Below, piece by piece: positions 36,146-46,944 of a DNA stretch of 64,000 nt. Each line of letters opens with the position of its first letter. Position 1 is the stretch's first letter. The stretch spans positions 71,248,500 to 71,312,499 of the forward strand of contig CM054113.1 in NCBI GenBank assembly GCA_028673005.1, written 5' to 3'. Made by a program: the position numbers and the translations under genes. The notes under the pieces were generated by a model. It had not been told where the DNA came from. It saw only the letters and a program-made list of their open reading frames with translations, and did no database searches. Source of the stretch: Tanypteryx hageni (Eukaryota > Arthropoda > Insecta > Odonata > Petaluridae).

Positions 36146-38055
36146 TGTGACCATTGAGAGTATGTGAAATTAATAACACAGATTCTGGAATTAAAAGATG
36201 TTTTGATTAAACAATGTAGGTATTTTAAACTGTATTGCACGTTTCTCCCTCTCATTCTTTCTCTTCCCTACGTTTCCCACTCATTGCCGTAGCTACGACA
36301 GCGCGAGCCTCGGTGCGAAAGGTTATGTTGTCCCCTCTTAAATAAAGCAATTATGAAATGATAGCATTTATTTATCTTAGGAAAACAGGTAGCATTAACA
36401 AACATTATCTTGACACCGTAAAAAGAATAGTTTTGCACATAAACAGAAATAAAAATTAATTATTTTTGAATTCCTTAATGATCCCCTATTTCTCTACTCC
36501 CATCCTTCCACCCAATTTCACATTTTTCTTCTCTTCCACTCGGTCCTCACTTTTAATTCCCCTTCCTCACAATATTTTTATCTCCTCTCATCTTCTCTTC
36601 TCCATTGCCTCTTTCCGAGTTCTCTCTTCTGCTAATCTGTGCTCCCCTTTACTCTCTCTTTTTCATATATCCTATCTCCCTCGTTCCATCAGTTTCTCTG
36701 GACATCCGTAGACACCTGGTTATGATTCCCAGTCTCTATCATGAATTTCTCCCTTTTCTATTCAAAATCATTTTACCTTTCCGACTCCATTCTCTCTTAC
36801 TTCTATATAGCGATTAAATCACTTGCTGAGGAGATTTTATGATCATTGAATGAGTTGGTATTATTTTACTGCGAATGTAATTTTTCTTTTCATCGTGAAC
36901 GTCTCGTCATTTGTGAGATTATTTATTATGTGCGATTCAAGTCAAGGTATATTTCGCCTTCCACCTTTTCTATAATTCTATGAAAAATTTCTGTTGTGAC
37001 AGAAATGTTTCCTGCGTAAATTTCAAACACGTGTTTTCATGCCGAATTAGCAATAGATACATAGTTTCTTGATCACTGACTGTTCAGGAATGGGAAATAG
37101 AGCAGCCACGGGTTTTAATTATCTCCGGGTTTGTGGAATTACTCCCTCGTCCGATGAGATCTCAGATACCCGCTTGAAACGCAAACGATCCTTATCCTTC
37201 AGCTGTCAGAGTGGCGTCCCTCCAAGGGAAATAAGCTTCCCTATATGTCTTTTTATGCTCGAGAAGCTTGGTTCCCGAAATATGAGTCCTTCGGGGCTTT
37301 TAAGCGGAGCCGATATCGGCGAGACACCAAACCCCGTTGTGAAACACACCACCAACAACCCCAAGAGTGTAGTCGACAACTCCGGGGCGACGAAGCAACA
37401 CTTCGAAAAATGTTGCAATGGAAAAACTCAGGGTCAAAGGGTCTTTAATTCTCTGTTTTCCTTGGAAAATTGCTCTCTGCTAATGTACTCCTTTGGCGCA
37501 GAAGGTTCAATGTTCGGCCCATTGATGAATTTATAGCTTGTGGTTTGTACTTATACTAAGCCTGAATGTTATTAAAACTTTTATTGGTTATAATCAGTTT
37601 GGATTCGACTACCTATTTGCAGATTACTTTAATTAAGGGAATTGGGGCAATGAGAACGAAAAAGATGGAGATGAAAATTATTGTAATACTCTGAATTTGA
37701 AACAAGAAAATATCAGTTTTTAATTGTTACTTGATGAAGGTTAAACACGTCTTCTGGATTAAAAGCTTTAAAATCGTGAATAAGTCTTGTGATAGAATCA
37801 ATTTTCGTTTTGTTAGATATATAGATCATAGATAAAAACCTATCATGTGATTATTTGGTTCTAAATCGTTCCTATAGATTACAATTAATCAAATATCCGC
37901 GTGCATTGATTTTACTTTCTTGAGTTAAATATATTTTCTCTCTTGTTTAATTTCCAAATTGCTACTATCAAAATAAACGAACGCAGAAGACAGAGGTCAA
38001 CAGTAGTATTAAATTTTTTATACTGTTATTTAAGTTAAATGTATGGATTTCAGGG
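36146..38055. other. intergenic DNA, nothing recognised
   Basis: 36480-36800 is CT-rich. The 155-codon plus frame at 37069-37536 shows no domain, no low complexity and no splice context that I can interpret; I do not call it a gene. Confidence 0.35.
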
Positions 38056-38660
38056 TTTCTGGAAGTCCTTAATACGTACCGAAGCGGTCCTAGGGCCCAC
38101 AAAGTCCCCACTGTGTATCGCCCCAACAGGTTACTCTCTACTTCTCTCGCATAGGCTTACTTAACAAATTTTAATAACTTCATATCTAATCAATTAACTC
38201 TAATATTGCTTTAAAGTCTTGCCTTTAAGAGGTCTACCTCTAAAGGGAAGTGTTTCATGACTTCTGCAGGTAGATTGTTTCAATCCTCCATCTCCTTGGA
38301 TAAAAATAAATATTTCCACAAATTACTTTTCTGCCTTGATGGCTGTATTTTGTATTTCCTATCCCATTTATCTAAGTAAATCGGCCTTCTCATCCTATAG
38401 CTAACGTCTTTCCATACTGATTTGTCGTATATCCCAGTTAATCTTGCTATTCTCTTCCTTCCAACCCAATTTATCTAACATTTCTGTAGCACTCGCATCC
38501 ATATTAAAGTCACCTTACACGAAGCGATCTGCTGCTCTTTGCCCAATCTCGAGCTTTGCAATCTGTCCTACCTGATAAAGATCCCAAACCATTGTTCCAT
38601 ATTTCAGTGTTATCTTCTATAATTTTTGTCTTTTCCGTCAAATTATTGATCCTCTTTGGG
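38056..38660 (-). pseudogene. C-terminal remnant of a CR1/Jockey-like non-LTR retrotransposon
   Basis: On minus the phrases YGTMVWDLYQVGQIAKLEIG and QRAADRFV, then ATEMLDKLGW, ARLTGIYDKSVW and the block LSKEMEDWNNLPAEVMKHFP appear in order across frameshifts. This succession (YASPVWDP-like, QRRAARFV-like, S-TEML-LGW, DWN-LPAEV) is the region after the reverse transcriptase in common arthropod non-LTR elements. The catalytic part is absent. Clade assignment is tentative. Confidence 0.7.
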
Positions 38661-40083
38661 TTCTTAGAAATCCTTGCTTATGAAATAACTTAGCGGAGCG
38701 CTCAAATTTGAACAGTATCATGAGGAAGACGGTTTCAGTTTTTAAGTTAAATTTTTGGATGATGCGTTCTCTCCCTCCTGTGTCGTTGGATTTTTTTTGA
38801 GAAGTTATTCGAAAGGAATGAGTGCTTTCCCATTGTTGAAAATGTTCGCTACGTTCCTCGACGACGTCTCATTTAAATCGACATCCATCCTCGGAATATT
38901 CCTCGTGCCCAGGGGGTGATAGTGTATGAAGAAAGAAGGCAGGGGGAGGTTAAGGCATGGAAGGGGTAAGGGGAGAACATAGGGGAACGAGAGGGAGTTG
39001 GCTATTATAAGGTGGGTAATGGTGGTGAACAACCAAGGAGCTGATTAGTTGCGCCGGGCTATGAAAACGTCGCAAAACCGAAATGCATTTCCCCTCGGGA
39101 CATGTCTGCACTCACTCATTTGGTCGTGTGCTGGGGTAGGGGGGATGGAGATGGAGAGTTGGGATAAAAAAATGACTGATGCAGCAAAATGGGGTGTAGA
39201 TTGACGTGATTTTTAAGATTTGGAGACGTCAGAAGTGGAGAGGGTGATAGGAAAACTTACAAGGAGGAATAACTATGTTTTTGCTTGGCTGTGTGGATCC
39301 TAAAGGTTCTTCGAAAACGTCATGTGAAATTAATTACCGTGTTGCTTAAAAATAATGTTGATGCTAACTCGTATACCCAAGTATGGCTTTTTTGTAGTAA
39401 GGGGTGAACGAGAGGAGCGAAATTGTTGAGGCTCAGCTTGGAAAAGTTTTTTCATAAATCTTCATTTCATTGATCGATACTACCAAACAACCAATAAATC
39501 AATTTTTAAATCTCTCATTTAGATTATGCAGTAATTGAAACGTATCTACTTTGGATTCATTTGCTCCAATTATGGGTCTGAATAACGGTATTTCCTCCGA
39601 TTTCTCTGTGTTATATATGTTACGGTTGGTGGATGAACGCAATTCTTAAAAAAACAAGTCGGAAAGCAACTCTTCGAAAAACAATCCTTCAAAGAATATT
39701 TATTTTTAAGTTAGAATACATGAATTCTGGAAACTTGATTTTTTTGCGTTTACGATTGCAAAAGCATAATATGTAAATTAATTATTGTTTTTTCGATTAT
39801 TTTTCGAAGTAGGTATTGATTTTGAAGAATTGTTTTTTGAAGAACTGTTTTCGAAAGATTGTTTCGTAGATTCGTTTTTGAAGAATCTTCTGTATTACAA
39901 CATCACAGACACTTTCCAAGCAGTTTTTCAATCATGTTTTCAGGAAACATTTTACATCTCAAAAATTGTCACGGGCTTTGTAAGCATCTATGCATAAGGG
40001 TGTAGGATCCATTGAGAGCGCTTTTGAAATGCATCATCCTGTGCCCAGTATATTGGAAAGTTCATTTTATTTGTCGTAGATGG
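38661..40083. other. intergenic DNA, nothing recognised
   Basis: 38900-39180 is G-rich (GGGGGAGG runs). 39790-39890 repeats GAAGAA/TTTTTTGAAGAA phrases weakly. No gene recognised. Confidence 0.4.
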
Positions 40084-41246
40084 CTCCATCATCATCATCA
40101 TCATCATGCTTCTGTCCGAAGACAGGTTTTAACTGAATCGCTGCCTCCATTTCTCTCTCTCCCAAGAAGCCTCTTTTATACCTCTATAAGTAGTATATCC
40201 CTGCTTTATATTATCTAATATTCCTATTCTTTTTCTCCCTCTTCCTCTTTTTCCACTAATTTTTCCTTCTAAGATCGTCCTTTGTAAACACTGTCTTCTC
40301 AATATGTGCCCTATCCAATTTGCTTTTCTTTTCCTGATTGTTTTTATTAGCATCCTATCTTCTCCCACCATTTCTAATACTTCTTCGTTTCTCTTCCTCT
40401 CTGTCCATTTCACTTTCATCATTCTTCTCCATACCCACATCTCAAAACTTTCTAAATATTTTTCCTCCTTTCTCCTTATCGTCCACGTCTCTGCACCATA
40501 AAGAGCTATGCTCCATATGTAGCATTTTGCTAATTTCTTCCTTGTTTCTAGATTTATTTTCTTGCTTGTGAGAAGCTCCTTCTTCTCGTTAAATGCTGCT
40601 TTTGCCATTGCAATCCTACTTCTGATGTCCTGTGTACTACTTCCATCCTGTGCTAAAATACTGCCGAGATATTTGAAACTACTTACTTGTTCCAATTTTT
40701 GGCCATTTACCATTATATTTAATTCTTTATGTTCCTTTGAAACCACCATGACTTTCGTTTTTTCTGTATTGATCTTCATTCCATATTGTTGGCCAACCTC
40801 AGCTAGTCTGTCTGTCATCCTCTGAAGCTCTTTCTCGCCTTCTGCTATTAAGCCCTGATCATCTGCGTATTTAATGGTGGTAATACTTTCACCTCCTATC
40901 TTAAATCCTTTCTCTTCCATCAACGCTTCTTCTGTTATTGTTTCTGCATACATATTAAATATCGCTGGTGAAATAGGACAACCCTGCCTCACTCCCCTCC
41001 CTATTGAAGTACTTTCTGTTTCTTCTCCTTCAACCCTGACTCTAATCTTTTGATCAAAGTAAAGGTTTTTAAGCAGTCTTTTATCTTTCCAATCTATTCC
41101 TATTTTGTTTAAAATACCCAGCATCTTATCCCATTTCACTCGGTCAAAAGCTTTCTCCCAATCTACAAAACAAAAATACATATCTTTATTGACTTCTAGC
41201 GCTCTTTCTATCATGATCCTCATACATCCTATAGCATCCCGGCTGT
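40084..41246 (-). mobile_element. 5'-truncated RTE-like retrotransposon (family B) with (ATG)n tail
   Basis: Read on minus, homology starts at SRDAIGC near 41246 and runs through an uninterrupted RT/C-terminal frame to a stop at 40129-40131, then a short 3' UTR and a (TGA/ATG)n tail at 40086-40108. Truncation at the 5' end and a microsatellite tail are normal for target-primed insertion. The intact frame suggests a recent insertion compared with the family A copies. Confidence 0.85.
40129..41223 (-). CDS. reverse transcriptase and C-terminal region of RTE-like element, intact frame
   Basis: 364 codons from the first Met (MRIMIERALEVNK); translation homology continues a few codons upstream, so this Met is internal to the original protein. 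Motifs in order: FCFVDWEKAFDRVKW, GVRQGCPISPAIFNMY, the catalytic TIKYADDQGL (YADD), FKYLGSILAQDG, ALYGAETWTIRRK, WIGHILRRQC, and a basic end. The protein would copy its own RNA into DNA at a nick. The endonuclease domain is missing by 5' truncation, so it cannot move by itself. The family B C terminus differs from that of family A. Confidence 0.85.
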   Translation of the reverse strand: MRIMIERALEVNKDMYFCFVDWEKAFDRVKWDKMLGILNKIGIDWKDKRLLKNLYFDQKIRVRVEGEETESTSIGRGVRQGCPISPAIFNMYAETITEEALMEEKGFKIGGESITTIKYADDQGLIAEGEKELQRMTDRLAEVGQQYGMKINTEKTKVMVVSKEHKELNIMVNGQKLEQVSSFKYLGSILAQDGSSTQDIRSRIAMAKAAFNEKKELLTSKKINLETRKKLAKCYIWSIALYGAETWTIRRKEEKYLESFEMWVWRRMMKVKWTERKRNEEVLEMVGEDRMLIKTIRKRKANWIGHILRRQCLQRTILEGKISGKRGRGRKRIGILDNIKQGYTTYRGIKEASWEREKWRQRFS

Positions 41247-42227
41247 CAATAATTTACTTGGGGAGTATGAGTGGTTATTTCCATCAGATTGATAACTCTG
41301 TTATTGCCAAGTGATAATATCGGATGTTTTACGCCACTTTACTTAGCTAAACAAGCTGTTAGAGAAAATCGTACTCTGCTAAGTGAAACTGGTAAATATT
41401 TGCGTAATCACGATTTCACCGGTTGTGCTTCAAAGCGACGCTTTGTTTGCTTGACCTAATCGGTAGTGACGCGTGCCTATTGTGATTTATTCGTACAAGG
41501 ATAAGAGTAAACTTTTTGCATTGTTGGAAACGAAGATTTACTCAGGAGTCATGGTGAAAATCGCAAAAATAACCTCTATGGAGGATGATAACATGCCCAA
41601 CAAATGATATTTAAAATTTTTTTACAAGTTAGCAGATGTGTGAGATCATGGTACCAGAATAGTTCAGGGAGAAATGGTGAACATTTGTAGTCTATCTGAA
41701 GTTATTGCAAAACAAACGTCATGTTATTCTATGTTAAAGGAGAAATTCGCGATAATTTAACGGAAATTGTCCTTAAAATACTTTTTTACACATCTCAACC
41801 ATTGTTTCGTACACTTTGACTTATGTAAAGCAACAGCGGTCTCTATTTACGTCTTTTTAAGGTTGCATCATTCTTGTTTGCAGTATCTTGTTTAAATTAT
41901 TTTTCTTTCTCTTCTTTTTACGTTAAGACGTCTTCTTTCTTGTTTACTCTTCTTCACCCACCTCTGCCTTTCTCGTAGATCTCTTTCGCTCAATTTTCGT
42001 TATTTTTCTTTGTCTCTATTCCAGTTTTCCATCATTGTTATTTCTTTTCACCTGTCAGCTTTCATACCTGTAGCTTTCATGCCTCGGCATTCACTTGCAT
42101 TGTTTACACAGGTTTATTCTTACAAGTATTTGTGTGATATACGAGTTGTCGGTGCTTGCATATTGCAAGCGCTTAAAATATCACCATACATCAAGATCTA
42201 AATTCGTAAATAAACCAACGCGATTAC
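41247..42227. other. intergenic DNA, nothing recognised
   Basis: 41440-41470 (TGACCTAATCGG) weakly matches the complement of the repeat at 31085. 41880-42000 is CT-rich. No gene seen. Confidence 0.35.
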
Positions 42228-42260
42228 TAGAGTGATACATAATGGATTTGTATCACTCTA
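42228..42260. repeat. 11-bp perfect inverted repeat
   Basis: TAGAGTGATAC (42228-42238) pairs perfectly with GTATCACTCTA (42250-42260) around an 11-base spacer. It sits exactly at the left edge of repeat family S, immediately before an (AAT)n run, so it may mark an element end or target. Confidence 0.6.
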
Positions 42261-43770
42261 AAAATAATAATAATTTATAATAATAAAAGAAACTGTCTGT
42301 GTATGTGTGTGTCTGTGGCAGTCGTAATTCCTCACAAAATAAGCGTAGGAGCTTCGAAATTTGGCAGCAGCTTCAAGTTTATTATAACAGTTGCTGTGCC
42401 AAAAATAATTGAAATCGGCACACGGGGACCCGAGGAGTCCCCATGGTATGGTCGGTCCAAATTTAGATGTCTCAGCAACCAATTGACCGATTTTGATGAA
42501 TGCTCCACCAATATCAATGTTTTGATTAGATACGTTTTCGAGCTAAAAATGGACAAAATCGGTCCACAATGTAGAAAGGTAATTTAATGTAAGGGCCGGT
42601 CCAAATTTAGTTTTTTCCTTTCTCCATACGTAGTATAGGGGAAAGTATTGTTTTCATGAAAAAATCGAATTCGAGATTTCAACGGAAATGTCGTTTTGAG
42701 TTCCCCTGAACACGTTTTGACCATTTTCTCGATGGAGTCTGTGTGTGTGTATGTGATAGATTTTTTTGTGGGTGCTCTAACTCAAAAATTATTAATCAGG
42801 TCAACGCGAAATTTTATATTTAAAATTTTTATAAAAGTTAGAAGAACCGATTAATTTTTGGTTAACATCGGTCAACCGGAAGTGGGTGTTTACTCTTGTC
42901 ACTTATCCGTTATTTTGAAATATTTGCTTTAATATTTAATAGATGTAAAAATATATTGAATTAACGCTGTAGAAAATTTAATTTTCTACAACCTTTGTTT
43001 GAAACATTTTCCCATACAATGCAATGTTTAAGAGATAGCTTATATTTTTAGCTGTCACCACCATACCACCTACCGTCGACTATTGTTAGCAAATGACGCT
43101 TAGTTACGTCTTATTAACGCTCCTTTTTCTTTTCTTAATTGTGGCAGCTTTGTGGCTATTTCTAATATCAGAAGGCTATGGTTTGAGTTTATTTCTGTTC
43201 TTTGTAAAGTGTAACATTTTCTCTATTTCTTAAAATATTTTTTATTATATAACCTATTTAGAATTTTTAGAAATATTACAGGTACGGAGAAAGTCATGTG
43301 GTGGCCACATCAGATTTTTAAAAATATATCTCGGCAACAAATTTACCGATTTCGATGAAACCTTCAGTGATATCAATGTTTTGGTGAGATATATTTTCTA
43401 GTCGTAAATAAAAGGCGTGAACGAGTTTACTTTTTTCAGCCATCGTATGATAATTAGAAGTTTATCCTTTTCTCATAATTTTATTTATAAGTTCCTAACA
43501 TTCTGAATAGATCTTCCAAATTAACTCCGCAACTATTATGCAGATTCAGGTTGATCATGAGATTTGCAGTGCCAAATATAATTTAAATCGGCCCACGGGT
43601 CGAGGGGTCCCTATGGAACGGTCGGCCCAAATTTTGGTTTTTTGAATGTATCTCACAACCAATTGACCGATTTTGATGAATCCTCCACCAATATCAATGT
43701 TGAACCAAGAAACGTAAAGACTTAAAACTTGGTACACATACTAAATAGACGTTGAGGATATGCACCACGG
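42261..43770 (+). repeat. repeat family S with three internal units, HINE copy C nested
   Basis: The phrase GGTCCAAATTTAG ... ACCAATTGACCGATTTTG ... CACCAATATCAATGTT recurs three times: 42447-42550, 42593-42616 continued at 43315-43415, and 43620-43707. The middle unit is split by HINE copy C. An (AAT)n run, AAACTGTCTGTG and a TG stretch mark the left end. Not recognised beyond that; no coding sequence. Confidence 0.6.
42617..43314 (+). mobile_element. Helentron-like repeat, copy C
   Basis: Starts CCTTTCTCCATACG, ends ACGGAGAAAGTC, palindrome ATGTGGTGGCCACAT, CAGA. It lies inside a T run of repeat family S: TTTTTTC on the left and TTTTTAAAA on the right, where the uninterrupted S unit reads GGTTTTTTGAATG. 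Contains the hydrophobic frame TLSYVLLTLLFLFLIVAALW. Confidence 0.7.
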
Positions 43771-43865
43771 TGCCAAAACTTTGATTTATTCGGAGGAGGG
43801 AGGTATCAAATTTTAGTCTATATATATGTAATTTGTTCATATCAATTAAAGGGGAATATTGGTCA

Positions 43866-44575
43866 CTTACCTTGGGAGTATAAGGGAAGATATCCGCAAG
43901 AAGTTCATAAAATGCTATGTATGGAGTATAGCTTTGTACGGGGCAGAAACATGGACGCTAAAGAAAAATGACTTCAAATACTTGGAAAACTTTGAAATGT
44001 GGACTTGTAGGAGAATGCTGAAGATAAAATAGACAGATAAGATGAAAAACGATGAAGTGCTACAAAGAGTAGGAGAGAATCGAATGATTATACAGACTAT
44101 TAGAAAGAGGAAGGCAAACTGGGTTGGACATTACCCGAGGAGAGAGAGAGAGTATGATTAAAGACGTGTTAGAAGGAAAACTAGATGGAAAAATGTTAAA
44201 TATAAAATTTCGCGTTGACCTGACTAATAGTTTTTAAGTTAGAGCACCCACAAAAAAGCTATCACATACACGCACACACACAGACATCATCAAGACGAGA
44301 AGAAAGATGGAAAGATATTTTTATTGCTATTTTATAACATAATTCGGTTATTTTTGGACTTTATCTGAGGAAAGAGAGTTTGATTAAAGAAAACTAGATG
44401 GAAAAAGGGAAAGAGGTAGGAAAAGGTTTCAGTTGATAGACGATTTGAAAGGGAAAGAGAGTTATCAAGATATGAAGAGGACAGCGGAAAATAGGAGTAA
44501 ATGGTGGACCAGGTTTAACCATGAATAATCACGGTCTTGTCTAGGGACAGGCTACCTATGATGATGATCACCTTG
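43866..44575 (+). mobile_element. two decayed RTE-like family A fragments with HINE piece between
   Basis: 43866-44195 encodes REDIRKKFIKCYVWSI, ALYGAETWT, NDEVLQRVGENRMI and RKRKANWVGHY; an internal deletion has joined YLGS to IREDI. 44375-44575 resumes with GRKRFQLIDDLKGK and RTAENRSKWWTRFNHE plus the CTACCTATGATGATGATC tail. A minus-strand piece of the Helentron-like repeat (44195-44295) separates them, and a short duplicated sequence (TTTGATTAAAG ... ACTAGATGG) shows that two breaks were involved. Confidence 0.75.
44195..44295 (-). mobile_element. internal fragment of the Helentron-like repeat
   Basis: TTAAATATAAAATTTCGCG, GAGCACCCACAAAAAAGC and the CA run ACACACACAGACATCATC are the complement of the left-middle part of the HINE copies. 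Neither end of the element is present. Confidence 0.65.
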
Positions 44576-44759
44576 AGAGTACGTTGAGTTAGAATGAAAA
44601 TATTAGCGAGTAATATGTGCATGAAAAATTCTAAACTCTAAACCCGGGGCAAGGACCGGGTAATTATCTAGAATAGAAAGAAATGGAATATTTTATGTAT
44701 TAGGATTTAGACATCACCATATTTTTACCTAGTTGGTTGACATTAACGATATTATGTTA

Positions 44760-45765
44760 TATAGTCCATCGATTTCCATTAATAGCATTAAATCAATACT
44801 CTTTGAAGTATGGAAAATCAATTCCCATTTAAAGGCGTTGGATTCGTTGCTATGGTAGTTAATATTTTTACATTCTCCATATACGAAGTATAGAGAAAGT
44901 ATTGTTTCCATGAAAAAAATCGAATTCGAAATTTCAACAGAAATACATGTTTTAAGGTCCCCTGAACACGTTTTGAGTATTTCCTCGATGGTGTTTGTGT
45001 GTGTGTATGTGATAGCTTTTTTGTGGGTGGTTTAACTCAAAAACTATTAATCAGGTCAAGGTGAAATTTTATATTTAACATTTTATAAAAGCAAGAAGAC
45101 CTGATTAGGTTTTGGTAAAAATCGGTCAACCGGAATTGGGGGTTTACTCTTGTCATTAATCCGCTATTTAAAATATTTGCTTTTATATTTGATAAATGTA
45201 AAAATGTAGTGGAATGAAAGTCGTAGGAAATTTAATTTTCTACAATCTTTGTTCGAAACATTTTCCCATGTAATGCATTGTTTAAGAGGTATTTAAAAAA
45301 TAATTTTTTAGCTGCCATCACCACACCGCCTACCGACGACAATTGTAAACACTTTTCGCTTAGTTACGTCTTACAATTAGTAACGCTCCCTTTTATTTTT
45401 TTAATTTTTGGAGCTTCCTGGCTATGTCCAATATCAGAAGGCTACGGTTTGAGTTTATTTCTGTCTTCTGTCTTCTCGAAGTTCCTTAAAATATTTATCA
45501 TCATTTAACCTATTTGGAATTTTTAGAAATATTGCAGGTGTGGAGAAAGTCATGTGGTGGCCACATCAGATTTTTCATTGTTAAAAACGGAAAAACTTTT
45601 TATAATTTTATGAAAAAAATAAAATTTTAACCCAAATTCAACATGGATTTGAATTTTGTCTTCAAGAATAATAAGCTTTATTCTTTCATCCACAGTATGG
45701 TGCGTCTCGACTTTGTATCTTAATTGTAAATCATTATAAATAGCTGCTTCTTACATATAAAGGAT
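44760..45765 (-). repeat. repeat family R on minus, split by HINE copy D
   Basis: Complement of 45571-45765 matches 29600-29740, and complement of 44760-44869 matches 29765-29870. The break coincides exactly with the ends of HINE copy D. Continuous copy 29388-29925 reads GTGAAAAATATCAAC at the junction. Confidence 0.6.
44870..45570 (+). mobile_element. Helentron-like repeat, copy D
   Basis: Starts ACATTCTCCATATACG, ends GTGGAGAAAGTC, ATGTGGTGGCCACAT, CAGA. Flanks are ATATTTTT and TTTTTCATT. A 76-codon frame at 45278-45508 covers the hydrophobic segment VTLPFIFLIFGASWLCPISE conserved in other copies. Nested in repeat family R. Confidence 0.7.
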
Positions 45766-46320
45766 ATAGGATATATATAGGACTAGGGGCCTGTTTCAGT
45801 ACTTCCTGCAAACATCTAGAGAACCTTGCGTGAAGTGACCCAATGCGATAGTTCCTATGACGAAAAATTATTTCAATGAGTGTTGAACCACTTTTATTGC
45901 CGCTCTTAAAATAATTATATAGCTCACACCATTTTCATAATAAAAAACACATACCTACATGATTTATACTACCGGTACACAATATTTTTTGTTTTGTTCA
46001 CTATTTCTGATGGTACAGCATATCGTATGTTGTGGTTTGTTTAATATTAAGTAATAAATGCACCGACCAAGAGTCAATATCGAAAGAAATTAATCACAAA
46101 CATTATCAATATAGTAATTTGCTTAAACTTCACAAGAAAACTTGCAAACCAAACGATATTTTCAATGTATGCGTGAAATATCTTTCTATTTGAAATGTTA
46201 AGTTGTCTATTATTTCAATGCATTTGAACCATTTCTTTTCTTCGCTTCGTGTTTCATTTCAGGTCCGTGGCATATCTAGAAGTACCTTAGATTTTATAGT
46301 TGACAAACAAATAAACAGCT
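45766..46320. other. AT-rich DNA, nothing certain
   Basis: 45786 reads GGGGCCTGTTTCAGTACTTC, a MITE-like end without a visible partner. 46271-46298 is a short minus-strand match to the left end of repeat family R (CTAAGGTACTTCTAGA). Confidence 0.35.
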
Positions 46321-46383
46321 TTGTCAATCTACTATGCGTATATATACAGTAGGATAAAATATGGTATTGCCGCATGGGGCTAC
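46321..46383 (+). pseudogene. non-LTR retrotransposon C-terminal sliver
   Basis: SIYYAYIYSRIKYGIAAWG corresponds to the post-RT segment (YHAYFHSRIKYGI-like) of Jockey/CR1-type elements. It is fused in frame to the Penelope-like frame that follows, making one continuous open frame of mixed origin. Confidence 0.55.
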
Positions 46384-46806
46384 TGTCATTATTCCCTGCG
46401 ACTATTTAGACCCCGATGTCTCACATGCCCAATAAACCCTCTCTGCAGCTCCTTCTCCAGTCCCACAACCAACATCACCTACCCCATAACTTCTACCACC
46501 AACTGCACCACCCGCAATATCATTTACCTCCTTAGATGCACCCAATGTCCCGCCTTTTATGTTGGCCTCACCAGCAATCCCCTCAACATCCGCATGAACG
46601 GTCACCGCAACAGCGTCATTCTCAAACGACCGCTGCCGGTGGCCGTTCATGCGAACCAACATAATTTAAAGTTTAACAACTGCTTCACAGTGAGAGTCAT
46701 TCGCGCTCTCCCCGAAAATGCTTCGGCTCCCCAACTCCGTCAGTGGGAGCTTTCGCATATCCATCTCCTAAATTCCGTCACTCCCCCTGGCCTCAACCTT
46801 CGATAG
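46384..46806 (+). CDS. Penelope-like element GIY-YIG endonuclease
   Basis: The open frame ends at TAG 46804-46806. Counting from the ATG-like start at 46321, Cys33, Cys36 and Cys42 form the Cys-rich lead-in; NIIYLLRC (66-73) takes the place of GIY, followed by CPAFYVGLTS with the YIG-equivalent YVG at 80-82, Arg91 in NIRMNGHR, His95, Glu143 in WELSHI and Asn159 in PPGLN. These are the usual catalytic positions. In Penelope-like elements this domain follows the reverse transcriptase and nicks target DNA. The RT itself is missing, so this is a 3' fragment although the domain is unbroken. Confidence 0.8.
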   Translation, partial: CHYSLRLFRPRCLTCPINPLCSSFSSPTTNITYPITSTTNCTTRNIIYLLRCTQCPAFYVGLTSNPLNIRMNGHRNSVILKRPLPVAVHANQHNLKFNNCFTVRVIRALPENASAPQLRQWELSHIHLLNSVTPPGLNLR

Positions 46807-46944
46807 CTTTTCACTCCCTTTCTGTCTTCTCTCAACCCCCTACCAATCCCCAATCCCCTCCCTATCCTCCAATCCTCGACCTTTCCGCACTACCCTTCCA
46901 CCCCCACGCCTCCACCCAGTGTCACTGCCATCAGTTCTCTCTCT

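Noticed and set aside
37069..37536. 155-codon open frame on plus
   Set aside because: No recognisable domain, family or splice context; length can occur by chance in 64 kb.
45786..46270. MITE starting GGGGCCTGTTTCAG
   Set aside because: Only one end looks right; no inverted partner or duplication was found.
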